Source: Spirodela intermedia (Eukaryota; Streptophyta; Magnoliopsida; Alismatales; Araceae). Taken from it: 64,000 bases of DNA. The position numbers were made by a program, and so were the translations under genes. Under the pieces are notes generated by a model. The model saw nothing but the letters and a program-made list of their open reading frames with translations, was not told where the DNA came from and searched no databases. Each line of letters opens with the position of its first letter. Within the stretch, counting starts at the first letter, position 1. This document shows positions 12,629 to 24,800 of the stretch, one piece after another. The stretch spans positions 2,202,501 to 2,266,500 of the forward strand of contig LR746275.1 of assembly GCA_902729315.2 (NCBI GenBank), written 5' to 3'.

Positions 12629-12898
12629 CTTGGCCGGTGTGGGGTTAGCCTCAAAACCGCGCAGTGACGAAAGAGAGACAGGAACCTGCACAGGGGAAGC
12701 ACTAGCTGTCAAATCACAGAGCACCACAAACGACCAGCCGAGATATTCAATCCACAGGGGAGGGAGGGCGAAATCAGAGTAGAAGAAGAGAACGATGGGG
12801 AAGGAGAGAAGCGGCGGCGTAACCTGAGAATAAACGGGGTGCAGAAGACGGCTAGCATAGATGAGGCCGTCGACTGAAGGGATTTTATAGGTCCTTGG

Positions 12899-12951
12899 AA
12901 CCCTAGATAGCCCACCCAGGGTTACCTTTCGTCTTTTTAATGGGCTAACCC
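12899..12951 (-). promoter_or_regulatory. telo-box and site II motifs of the eS21 promoter
   Basis: AACCCTAG (telo-box-like), followed by AGCCCA and TGGGCT (site II, TGGGCY), lie within about 50 bases. This pairing is characteristic of plant ribosomal-protein and translation genes, where TCP factors bind site II. The same region could also serve the divergent REF/SRPP gene. Function is inferred from motif and position only. Confidence 0.5.
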
Positions 12952-13472
12952 ATTAGTGACCCATTATGAGCCCTCCACCTCGGACCCGGTTGGGTCCTTT
13001 CTCGAACCGGGTTCTAATCTCGAACCTTCTAGTAGAATTCCACAGTTTTTCCAGAACGCCGCCTCGGCTTCTCGCGTACCTATCAGCTCGTACGCTTGCA
13101 AGCGTTTTAAGAATGACGTGGATGACGGACTAGTTTACTCTGGCCGTTCAGTGTTGTATCTCTCTTGCGTGCATCAACCTGTGAAGCGCGCTTCGTTACG
13201 CGATTTTCGAGGCGTTGGCCGCTCTTTGACGCGTGTCCAAATCTGCGGCGCTGACTTGCTGTACGTCAGCCACTCGCGGCCAGCCGTCCGATCTAAAGGA
13301 GATCTGACGGTCGACGAAACGGTTCTATGTAGATTCTGTAGAAACCTCGCTACCCGTCCCATCTCTCTTTCGGTGGTGCCTCTTTCTCGTTTCCTCCGCC
13401 TCTGTTCGTCGCAGAGTGGATCTGCCTCCACGCAGATTTTCGCGGCGGAATCGCTCCGGAGAAGCGTCGATC

Positions 13473-14537
13473 ATGGGAGAACCAGCCGCAGAAGAGCAGC
13501 GTCCCGTCGCCGTAAGTCATCTGGAGGCCTCCAGTTCCCCAGGAGAAGTGTTCTTGTAGAGGTTCTTTGGTCGAGGATGCCGTCGGGTCTTGATCTCCGT
13601 CTATGGCTGGGATTTTCGCTGAAAATTTCTCGTCCTTTTGTTTGCAGAGCCAGGAGGAGGTGGCTCAGGCGGAGCGGAAGCTGAAGCACCTGGAATTTTT
13701 TCACCTTGCGGCGATCCAAGCGGTGGTGTGCCTCTTGAGGCTGTACGGATTCGCCAAGGAGAACTCCGGTCCTCTGAAGCCTGGGGTCCAGGCCGTGGAA
13801 GGCACCGTCATGACCGTCGTCGGCCCCGTGTATGACAGGTTCCACGATGTCCCGTACGAGATCCTGAGGTTCATCGATCGAAAGGTTAGTGACATCCGTA
13901 CGATTCCAATCCTTGTACTTCTGTTGATCACTTTTCCTGCGCGCTTTCACGGGGATCTGCGCGCCTACGGTGGGGCATTCCCTCTTCTCTCGGTCACCGC
14001 TGTCGGACATCATCGTCTCGTGCATTGCTCATAATATAAATTCATGGTCGAATCCCATGCCGCTTACAGGTTGACGAGTCGATGAGCGATTTGGAGCGTT
14101 TCGTCCCTACGACGGTGAAGAACGTATCAACTCAGGCCTATACAGCGGCGCAGAAGGCCCCCGAGGTCGCGAGATCCATCGCCGGCGACGTGCAGCGGGC
14201 CGGGGTATTGCCCACGGCGACCGCCCTGGCCAAGGACGTGGTGGCCAGTTGCGAGCCCACCGCCAAGAAGCTGTACGCGACGTACGAGCCGGTGGCCGAG
14301 CACTACGCCGTCGCCGCCTGGCACACCTTGAACCGCCTCCCGCTGTTCCCCCAGGTAGCGCAAGTCGTCGTGCCCACCGTGGCTCACTGGACGGACAAGT
14401 ACAACGCCGCCGTGACCTACGCCGCGGAGAACGGCTACGCTGCCGCCGCCTACCTCCCGCACGTCCCGACCGAGCGGATCTCCAAGATCTACTGCTCCTC
14501 CGCCGGCGGCGAGGCGACGGCCGCCGCGGCTCGCTGA
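13473..14537 (+). CDS. REF/SRPP-like stress/lipid-droplet-associated protein
   Basis: Three exons (13473-13511, 13648-13884, 14070-14537) give 247 residues. The rubber elongation factor/small rubber particle protein domain spans about residues 22-225, with LKHLEFFHLAAIQAVVCL, GPLKPGVQAVEGTVMTVVGP and PYEILRFIDRKVDES, then a run of amphipathic helices rich in Ala, Tyr and Val (YEPVAEHYAVAAWHTLNRLP). Members outside rubber plants coat lipid droplets and respond to stress; rubber synthesis is not implied. The start follows from the ATG that yields the short MGEPAAEEQRPVA leader, spliced to SQEEVAQAERKL. It is divergent from eS21 with about 840 bases between start codons. Confidence 0.92.
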
Positions 14538-15068
14538 AGTCGGTATGCTTTCCTCGGTCATCCAGTGATCTAGAACAATTACTAGTCCAAGTAAGCTGCT
14601 GCATCTTTCTTCCCAAGTCCATGAAGGGTTGCGGGTCCTTTGTAAGATATTATATTCTACCACTATCAACTAGAACGGAAACTGGGGTCCAGAGATCTTC
14701 CCGTTCTTGGAATCAAGAGAGTTGACCGGTAAAAATCACTGATTAATTTCAGCCCTCGCAAAATCTGGTTTCGCAGATCCAAAAAAAAAAATCCAAATTA
14801 TTTAATTTCGATAAAAAAATGTTTTACTAGGTGCGGTGGGAGTTAGCGGTCTCGAGGAGGAGTCTTCTAGAAGTGTCCACGTGGCAGGGGGGGGGGGGGG
14901 AAATATGGTCTTTTGGCTAATTAAATAAATGCGCGTTGAGGGTATCGGGTAAACGGGAAATATCCGTTTGGGAGGGAACGGGTAGGGGGTTTATCGGTTG
15001 GAATCGACATCCGTAGCTTCGGGACGGGTGGGGAAGGAGGGGGGACGAGAAGATTACAAGGAGAGCTA

Positions 15069-15111
<43 letters not shown>

Positions 15112-15123
15112 CTGAGGAGGAGG
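14538..15123. other. REF/SRPP 3' UTR and ClpR3 promoter/leader
   Basis: No gene. Contains a poly-G run at about 14887-14900 and the (GA)n tract at 15071-15110 that ends 13 bases before the ClpR3 start codon. Confidence 0.6.
15071..15110. repeat. (AG)20 tract in the ClpR3 5' leader
   Basis: A pure tract just upstream of the ClpR3 ATG. Such GA repeats near plant gene starts are known binding sites of BPC/GAGA-type factors; a role here is inference. Confidence 0.95.
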
Positions 15124-18100
15124 ATGGCGACGTGCGGGAGCTTCCTGAGCTTCTGCGGAGCGCATCCGCGGGGGCCGCCGGGGATGTCTGCGGCTTGTGC
15201 TCCCTCGAGCTGTGCGTCGGCGGTGGCGTCTTCTCGTCGCAGGAGAGTTGCCACCAGCTGTAGCGCCAGGAGGGCGTTGCCCCCCATGCCGCCGCTTAAC
15301 CCTAGGGATCCTTTCCTGTCCAAGCTAGCCTCCCTCGCCGCCGCCTCTCCCGAGGCCCTCACTTCCCGTCCGCCGTCGCAGGACCCCGACATGCCTCCGT
15401 ATCTCGACCTATTCGACACCCCTAAGCTCATGGCGACCCCCGCTCAGGTGCGGACTCTCCATTTTGATGGAAATGGTGTATCCATCTGGTGTGGTTTTTT
15501 TCAGTTGTGCGGGGAATTGGAAAGAGCCCGCGTATGGAGGCGACGATGTGGATTCCTTGCTTTGGTGATATCGTTTCGCGTGTGTTATGTTACTTGACCT
15601 TTCACCCACCATCTGCTGTCCGGGTGATGATTTAAGGCCGATTTTCTGTGTTTTAGTGGATTACTCGATCTTTAACATGATACAAAACCCACCCGTTGTC
15701 TGTTTACCACGCAAAGGTGCTGATTCGGACCGTCAGTCACCTTAATATTTCGATAAGGAGAGCTTAATTTTGATGGGTTCAGGTAGTTTTGCCATTTCTA
15801 TCGAGTCATAGATAGAATACATGGTAAAAAGAAGGTGCCCGTTCCAGACTAGGAACTTCTGTGATCACATCACGCGCTCGCCATTGTTAGATTTTACGCG
15901 ACATGGTGTATCATTTTCAAAACCATATAACACGTTTATGCTAGTTTGACGTGGTCTATCATAAAAGCAGCTCATTTCATTTAAATAAAATTTTCAAGAG
16001 CGTTTACTGAATCATGATTCTTGTCGAATGGTCGGCATTCCCTATGTGGCGTTATTTTCTTGGAATAGGTAAGAGGTATCTGATTTTTTGAAGTCCTGGG
16101 AGAGTTTGATGAAATGATATGCATGACAATCATGAAAAATGGAAGAATCTCTTTCATGACACGTATGATCATGAAAAAGAGAAAAACCTATGATATGCAG
16201 CTGTTTACTAAACTTAGGAGGTCTGCTATTATTTTCTCTCCTCTATCTTAGCATGATTGAAGTAATGTTTCTAATGGAAGATCCAGTTCTCAGGTTTTTA
16301 GGTGAATGGTAGGCCAAAAATTATCTACAAAAAATTACATGGGTAGGCCTTTTGTTTGAAAAATAGTACACGGTTTTTCACGTTAACCGTGTGCCCCTCA
16401 CTGCTATGATGTTAAACAAAGGCGATGGCATCAATTGGAGCCAGTGTGTGGATTAAAGGAGTAACAGAGAGGAGCTGCCAGGTGTATGTTATCAAATTCC
16501 TGGTCCCAGTTTACTTGAATAAAAATTCTTAATCCGTGTTGGTGTTAGGTTCTGGAAGCCATAATGGTATGACATAGACTCTCTGTATGAATGAAAATGA
16601 TGCGGAAAAGAAGGTAACGAAAATTGAGAACCCAGAATAGGTTGGTGCTTGTAGCCTACGATGCTAGGTGGTTAGGTGTGATGGCCCAAATTTTACTCCC
16701 AGTGGTAGATTCTAATGTATTAATCCTCAGTGACTGTTGTTATAGGTCGTGCCTATCCTTTCTATACAGATTTTCATATATTTCCGCTTTTCTGGGATCT
16801 TTTGCATGATGTGTTGTGGTTTTAGTAAGAAAACGTTTCTAGAATGAATATCAAGCCATGCTCACTTATGTTTTAGTGGATGCATTCTTTGTCAGATAAT
16901 TTTTTCGACTAATCCTTCTCCTAAAAACAGGTTGAGCGCTCTGTTTCTTACAATGAGCACCGGCCAAGGAAGCCACCTCCAGACTTGCCGTCTCTACTTC
17001 TCCATGGTCGAATCGTTTATATCGGGATGCCAGTATGTATTTGTCTCTGTGATCTAGCATAATTTATCTTGCAAAGTATCATCCTTGTAGATATGCTCTG
17101 TGAGAAGCAATATCTCTCAAAAATTTATTAGCTTTTTCGTTTACTACCCATTATGAGATCCCTGCTCATATATTCCTATTATAATCCACTCCCTACATGC
17201 TGTGCATCGAGTGGTTCGTGTGTTCAGCGATTATGCTTGTTTTAAAGGCTTTACTTCAGATTTTAGAAATGCAATACAAGATTCATGACAGCATTTTGCA
17301 TGTGTATGATAAGGGAAAGGACTAAACTGTTAGTTATGTGCAATCAGCTATTTAGCATCTCCTTCCAGCTGGTGACCAATAGCCGATTTTAAGTTAAATT
17401 CCATATTAGCTGTAGTTTTACATCATTTTAACCGCCACCCAAATCTGGTTTTGAATAGGCACAATCACAACACCCACCAACACAGGGTGTATGTGTGTGC
17501 ATCTATCTGTGTATATGTCCCTTAGTGTACCTGGCAATGGAAGGAGCACCCTCTTTGAGTTGATTCTAATCTATTTTTGCATTTCACTTAGCTCTCTTTT
17601 GTCTTCTAATTCCCTTAAGATATGTTATCTAAGCCTTCATATGCAGCGCCACATTAGCATATTAGATCTTCTGGTTAGATGTGTGGGATTAGTAGCATAT
17701 TTTTTTAACATCCTGTTAAACCACTTCTAGTGTTTGGATAAAGTTCGACGTTTAGTTATAATTCTGCTTTCGAGGCTTACAGCTTGCTGGCTTATTGGTG
17801 TTTTTTTTAGCAGTCTCCAGCTAACTGACTGTAGTGAAATTGGTTGGCTTCCTTGCAAGTGTTTGTAGGGGTCAAGCCTTAACGTTTTTATTTAGAATAT
17901 TCCAGAAAAATGTAGTGGATCTTCTTTACATTTTTTTCACGTTTTAATCTTGCTTTGTTGGCCCTATTTGCCGGAATTCTAACGCCTGTCGTAAATATAG
18001 CGGGTTTAAATTACACTCGTGGACCCATATTGTGATAAAAACTACTATGAGACACAGATGTCCCTTGTTTGAACCAAAGAGTTTTAAGATAGCCTCTGTG

Positions 18101-21100
18101 GAGTATTTTCAGGGGTAGTTTTGACTAATTAAGCTCAATTGGATGTACACATATGGTAAAAAATGAAAAAATGAAAAAAAAATATTAAAGTCTTGAGGAA
18201 GGATTCATTTAGAGTCTATTAATGTGCACGCACAAAAGCTCAATAATCTATCTTGTGTGAACTACAGGAATTGGTGTCTTCCTCATCGTTGAACTTTTTC
18301 TACATAAGAGACTGTAAACTGTACGGCATCTTTTTCCAGTCAAGTGTTGCTGGATTACATCCTTTGTTGATCGCATGTAGGCACCGAAGTTTCTTTGGTA
18401 ATCTCCCTGTTAAATTCATTCATTTGTAGTGTCTATACGAATTTTTTTTTGGCCGACCTTTCTAGCGTGTAGGATGGAATGAATTCAGATCGAGAAAGAT
18501 TGAATTTTTTGTGGTTGGCAATTTAGGATATTCTCACAGATATAGGCAACTATATAGGAAGTGATTCTCCAGAAATCAAGTGGTTCTGTTTGTTGCCCTC
18601 CATTTTTATATCCAGTGAGCTGTCAGAAATTATTTCCAAGCTCTTGTTGGAGTTTGGACATATTTTGTCGAATTTGGATAGTGGGCAATTTAGGATATTC
18701 TCAGATATACAGGCAACTATATAGGAAGTGATTCTCCAGAAATCAAGTGGTTCTGTTTGTTGCCCTACATTTTTATTTCCAGTGAGCTGCCAGAAATTAT
18801 TTCCGAGCTCTTGTTGGAGTTTGGGCGTATCTTGTCGAATTTGGATATTGTGCACCGTGGTTGTCTTTCTCCTCTTTTTAGTTAGCATGCATTGTGATTA
18901 TTTAGCATCCAACCCTCTGGTGACTTTATGCCAATGGTGATGGTGATACTAGGGAATGGTTAGTTATCTGATGGGTAATTTATTGGGTATGCTAATATTA
19001 AAGTTCTCCACGTTTTAAAATTTTTCCCCTTTCGTTTTATTCAATCTCGTTGCATGTGGTTGACAGTAAGCTTGTACTCCAATAACCGTTTTCTTTGATC
19101 AGTTGGTGCCGGCTGTCACAGAACTTGTGATTGCGGAGTTGCTTTATCTTCAATGGATGGATCCTAAGGAGCCAATTTATCTGTACATCAATTCAACTGG
19201 AACCACTCGTGATGATGGCGAAACAGTACGAGCTTCTGATCCGTTTTGATAAAGTTTCGCATATTGTTTGATAAATAGATCGTATTCCTGATGTTTATCA
19301 TATCATCTGACGGACAAAAACATGCCAAAATCAAAGAACCTAGAATAAGCATTTTAAGTGACAAAGAAACTATCTTAGTCAACCATATTTATTCTCTCTG
19401 TTTCAGGTCGGAATGGAGTCTGAAGGTTTTGCCATCTATGATGCAATGATGCAGCTAAAAAATGAGGTAAATTATTTCATGCGCGGCAATCAGATAATTC
19501 AGTTCTGTCTGTTTTTTGGCATAAATTCAGTTCTTCTGTTTTTTTGCACCTTGGAACACTTCCTAGGCCATCTGGGCATAAAATGCATGTTAATTTCCGT
19601 TCAACTTTCTCAACGACCGAGTCCCCTTTATATATTCTACGAAAAGATTGAACGTATTACCCGTTTTTGTTTCTTTTTTTTTTCTTTTTTTTTCTCACAC
19701 TTTCGATTCTAACATTTAGGAGCAAATTAGTATTTCGGAACTTGTCTGCTGAATTTGGAGAACACATATTTTCCTTAGTTTCAGTCATCCCTCAGCACGT
19801 TTCTTGAAAAAAGAAAAAGAAAATATTTAAATAAATAATGAAAAAATTAAAACCAATGGAATCCGACAAGTCAGTGTATTAGTTAAAAAATAAGTGATGT
19901 CTGGGGATCGTGTCTACCTTTAAGTAGTCATGCCTACACCAAGGGTTTTCAAATAATCTCATCTTTAAGTAAAGCAATGTATACATCTACAATTTCATGA
20001 AGCAAAGAGAACATGATTAGACAGACCTAAAATCCGTAGATGCTGCATCTGGAGGAGAATTTCATCATCTCTTCCTATTTTCATCGTTTCCAGATCCAAA
20101 CAGTGGCTGTTGGAGCTGCAATAGGTCAGTCTTGCCTACTTCTTGCTGCAGGAAAGAAGGGTAGAAGGTTTATGATGCCGCATGCAAAGGGTATAACTGT
20201 GCTATTAATTTTTTTATTTTTTATTTTTGGTATTTCTTTGTTGGGTAAGGGGAATTTGTGAACTTCCTAAACGACCACATTTGCTCTGCGCAGCTATGAT
20301 TCAGCAGCCTCGTGTTCCATCATCTGGGCAGATGCCTGCAAGCGATGTACTTATTCGTGCTAAGGAGGTAAATGTGGCCATTCTTATAGGATCAACCATG
20401 CATCTATTGATTGATTGGTGCAATGTAGATATCATACATGCTTTCCATTTAGGGCAAACCCCTTTCATTAGAAAAAAAAAGAGTCAAAATAAGTCAGGAA
20501 TAAAGATGATCTAAGATATATTTCTACATAAAAAAAACCAAGAAAAAAGCAGCTGCTCTCTTACAATCTCCATGGTATCACCAAATTCGGCATAGCTGAC
20601 TTGATCGTTTGACTTTATTTCCTTTTTTCTATCTGATTATCTCATCTTTTAGTTCACTGATATTTGTGCTTGCAATCATTTCTCTCGGATCGTTTCCTTG
20701 TTTTCATATGACCACTAACCTACCTATTCAGCAGCATGATAGATATTTCATAATTGTTTCAGGTTATTAATAACAGAGACACACTGGTTAAGCTCCTTGC
20801 TCGACACACCAGAAATGTGAGTATATATGACAGAGAACTCCTCCATAGTAAGCTTCAGGGTTCAAGTCTCTCACTAGATTCCTTCTCAGTCTGTTGAGGA
20901 GGTATCGAAGGTGATGCGCAGGCCATACTACATGGACTCCATGAGGGCCCTAGAATTCGGCGTCATCGACAAGGTACAACGCCGTAGCTGCACATAATCT
21001 GTTCTACGGAATGCACGGATCGGCGATGGTCGCCTGACCCGTTGACTTAAATTTTCTTCTCTGCAGATCCTCTGGCGTGGTCAAGAGAAAATCATGTCAG

Positions 21101-21162
21101 CTGTTGCCTCGGCCGAAGAATGGGACCGCCGATCAGGCATCAAGGTCGTCGACGGGATGTGA
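15124..21162 (+). CDS. CLPR3: Plastid ClpR3, non-catalytic Clp protease core subunit
   Basis: Nine exons give 337 residues: 15124-15447, 16931-17032, 19103-19225, 19407-19466, 20094-20190, 20294-20367, 20763-20816, 20890-20973, 21067-21162. The first about 50 residues are Ser/Arg/Ala-rich, a likely chloroplast transit peptide. The ClpP fold follows with LLLHGRIVYIGMPLVPAVTE, LYLQWMDPKEPIYLYINSTG, the ClpR3-specific TTRDDGETVGMESEGFAIYD, and MIQQPRVPSSGQMPASDVL. The nucleophile Ser is replaced by Gly (about residue 214, in VGAAIGQSC), and the His is replaced by Gln (about residue 239, MIQQP instead of MIHQP), so the subunit should be structural within the ClpR ring of the stromal protease. Introns 1 and 2 are long (1.5 and 2.1 kb) in an otherwise compact region. 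Confidence 0.95.
18517..18851 (+). repeat. 167-bp tandem duplication in ClpR3 intron 2
   Basis: Copy 1 starts at 18517 and copy 2 at 18684, both beginning GGCAATTTAGGATATTCTCA. The copies are colinear over their full length with scattered substitutions and a small indel near the start. It is intronic and has no coding content I recognise. Confidence 0.9.
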
Positions 21163-21823
21163 TATGTTGAAAAAAGAAATGATTTTTACCGATTCATCCG
21201 CTCAGGTAATTATCCCAACTCTGATTGGATTTCTTGCCGCTTTGAGAGACCAAAATCAGTCAAACGACTAAAAAGGGAATGTGGCTCTGGGTCGAGAAAA
21301 AAGTCAACCTTTTCTTATGTATCCGCAGGCGATGATGCCGTCGCTCTACGAACACAAAAGGACGAGATGCGGCCGCGCTCCGATCCCCGTGGGTGGCGGC
21401 GGCAGATATTTAGGGACTAACAAAGTACGTGCTTTGCAAGCTGGTAGATTTTTGTGATCGTTCAGGAAGACATTTATCTGTATCAAAAAATTTCCCTTTC
21501 AATCGTGTAAAAAAAAGAAAATTTCGCATTATCATTGCTTAAATTCCACATCTCTCTCTCTCTCTCTCTCTAGAAGGGTAGCTCAGCACCCATTTCACAG
21601 AACCATAATCTCGGTGAAATTCCTTCATTGGGTATATGATCAGATGAACGGAGAAGGCTCTGCCCATGAGTACAAAGCCGACTAATTGGTGATTATGAGC
21701 CACGGCCTTGGCTTTTCCTAATACAGCAAAAAACGTTCCTTCATAAATCTGGGTGGGTCTTCCTCCTGCTGCTGCAAAAAGCTCACATTTTTGGGAGTCC
21801 TTTCCTTATCTGGGATGATGATC
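21163..21823. other. convergent 3' UTRs of ClpR3 and TOC159
   Basis: Both genes end into this 661-base spacer. It contains a short CT tract (about 21551-21572). No further gene seen. Confidence 0.6.
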
Positions 21824-24800
21824 TCAGAAGGGCTCGCCGACGCCGACGACGGTCCGGTAGAGGTACAGAGCGACGGGGAGGAGGCCGAGGAGGCCGATCT
21901 GGTGGAGCTCATCGGAGGTGCTCGTCCTCAGTGTGATCTGCCCGCTGAGCTTGTTGTTCATTCCAATCCGGGCCACCATCTTTGTCCTCCGGCCCACGGA
22001 GAACTGGCTCTGCAAGTTTCCCCCCACCGCCAGGTCGCGGCGCCACCGCATGAGGGACAACCCCAAGCTGGCGGCGCCACCGCCGCCGAAGTCCTCTGCC
22101 TCCCGCAGCCGCACCTCCACGTTGAGCCCGTACGCCGTCTCCCCCTGCGCGCGGACGGCGCCGCCACTGCCGGCGATGGCCATCGTCTTCCCCACGGCGA
22201 GCCGATCCTCCACCTTCATCCCCACCGCAACGGTCTCCCCCAGGACGGCGAGGCACATCCCGGCGGCGGTCTGGTTCTTCCTCCTCAAGTTCCTGAACCT
22301 GGTCTCCCCTCTGAGGATGACGGCCAGCTGCTTCCCCACTGTCTGCAGGTCAACGCCGGCGAGGGTCGAGTGGCGGCCATCGCCGTGCCTAGTGCAGAGG
22401 GAGGAGTCCAGATGGATGTTGAAGTCCTTCTTGTCCTTGGTGATCTGGGCGGCGATGGTAGCCGGAAACCTGCCGGCGACGGCGAGGCTGTCCTCGACGC
22501 TGACGCTGTCGTAGCCGCTGTCGTGATCCCAGCCATGGCTGTCAAGCACCGGCCTCACCACCAGCTCCGACGACGGCTCGAGGAACCTGTACAGGTACGC
22601 GGGGCCGTCGCCGTCGAAGGACGGCGGCAGCACCATGTCCGGCAGAGGCACTGGAATGGTCGCCGGAGCAGCAGCGTCCTGGTCTTGTTCTTCGTCTTCC
22701 TCTTGCTGGTCCGTCTTTCCTCTCCTCTTCATCTCCTTCATCCTCCGAAGCTCCGCCTTGCGCTGTTTCCTCTGCAGGAGCTTCACTCGGTAGTCGTACT
22801 CGTCGAAGTAGGACTTCCTCTGGGCTCTGGTGAGCTTGGCGATCTGAGCTTTCCTCAGGGGCTTGAATGGCGGAAGCTGGTCGTACTCGTCGACCCCTTC
22901 TTCATCTTCCTCGTCGGAATCAGACAACCCACCCAGCTCCTCCACGTCGGAGTCCATGGAGATCTTCGGATGGTCCCTGGACTGCAGAAGGGAGGACAGA
23001 AAGAAGGGCAGCGGCGGCGACCGGAGACGGACACCGAACAGCTTCGCCGGAGAAGCCTCCTGGAGCTTGAGGACGGAGTTGGCCTCTGATAATATCTTCG
23101 AGGAGTAGCAGAGAAGGAGCAGCTGGTTCCTCCAGCTGATCCCATTGGGGAGCACCCTCTGACCTTCCCTGTTCCTCCGGCAAGACGGGTGGTTCTCCAC
23201 TAGCGCCACCGGGTTCATCAGCCGCATGTCGCCGGAGACCCGCCGGATCCCCTGCTGCACTGCTCGGGACCTCTGATCGACGAAGACCTCGTAGCTCATG
23301 GGTCCTCCGGCGGGGCCCTCTGGCGGGGTGGAGGCAGCGTGGGTGAGGGCGATGATGGCGTTGAACCAGACGGAGGAGCCCAGAGCGGCGGCGATCGATC
23401 GGAGCAGCGGCAGGTCGCCGGAATCCCAAGGCGGCGAGTCGACCCGGTCGACGTAGAGGACGATGTCCGGTGGGAACCTCCTCGTGTACCTCTTCACGGC
23501 GGCCAAGATCCTCTGGTTCGCCGCCTGGTCTGCCATGGAAGGCGCTCTGAGGCCGGGGGTGTCGGCCACCCGGAGCTGGACGCCGTCGACGGTGCCGACG
23601 ATCTCCTTTACGGAGGCCGTTGCCGGAGCAAACGCGCTCGTGGTGGCTCTCTCCTCGCCGAAGATGGAGTTTATGGTGGCGCTCTTGCCGACTCCGGTCT
23701 TCCCGAGAACGAGGATGTTGCAGGAGAATCGCAGAGGCTGGTCTCCTCCTTCCTGTTCCAGCCGCAACGCCACCTGCTTCGAGCTCTCGAAGCTGAACAA
23801 CGCCGCCGCCGCACGGCCGATCTGGCTTCGCCGCCGGATTCCCTCGGCGAGGCCGAGCCGGTAGAGGACCTGCGCCGCCACCCTGTCCTCGGGAGAATGG
23901 CCGAGCCTGAGGACGAGCCGCAGGAACTTTACCCTAATTTCCTCGATCTTCTCCTGCAACTGCCGCTCCTCCTCGCTGATCCCGTTCTGTGGTTCTCCGG
24001 CGTCGGTGGCGGCGGCGACGTCCCGGGAGGGCGGCGGGATTGGCCTGGCTCCGCGGGGAGCTGCTGGTCTCAGAGATGGACCGGAGGATCCTAAGCCTGC
24101 CGGAGAGCCAGCAGCGGCCCCGCCGCCGCCAGTGGCGGAGGAGGAGGAGGACTCGCCGGTGACCGCCTTCAGGAGAGAAGCCAGTGCAGCCCGATCGAAC
24201 GGCTCCTTCCCCTCTTCCTCCTCGTCGGACTCCGCTTCGTCGGAATCCGAAGCAATCTCCCCTTCTGCTTGTTGATTCGTGAGCTTCTCAGAGCTCTCTG
24301 GCCTGGGCTTCGGATGTTCATCGGTAGATCCTGCAACATGTTCTTCCCCCTCGTTTGGATTCATGGGGATTCCATCACTCAGATCAACTACCCCGGAAGC
24401 CATGGCCGCCTCAGAGGAAACCTCGGGGTCTAAACGATCGGACTTCTGCAATGGAGCCGCACCATTCCTTTCGAGCTCCTCTTCCTGTTCCCGAGTTTTG
24501 ACCTCATCAAAAGAACCAGCACCGGAATTGGCCTCGCGATCCTCTGACAGATCTTGCTCAACCTCATCTCGTTCCTCCTCGGCAACCTCCTCGATCGAAA
24601 GTTCACGATCTCCAGAATCAGCAGCCGCTGATGCTTCATTCTCCTCGGCAACCTCCTTAATCGAAAGCTCACGGTCTCCAGAATCAACAGCCGCTTGTGC
24701 TTCATTCTCCTCGGCGACCTCCTTGATTGAAAGCACAAGATCTCCAGAATCAACAGCCAGTGGTGGTTCATCCTCCTCGGCTAGCGGCTTCTCTTCCTCT

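Noticed and set aside
13471-14025. 184-codon minus-strand frame opposite REF/SRPP
   Set aside because: Shadow of GC-rich REF/SRPP exons, which match the family well.
20860-20885. GGTTCAAGTCTC, resembling a tRNA T-arm
   Set aside because: No acceptor stem, D-arm or anticodon arm could be built around it; it lies in a ClpR3 intron.
21791-23089. 432-codon plus-strand frame opposite the TOC159 M domain
   Set aside because: It is an antisense frame caused by GC-rich codon bias; no domain, and the minus strand carries conserved motifs throughout.
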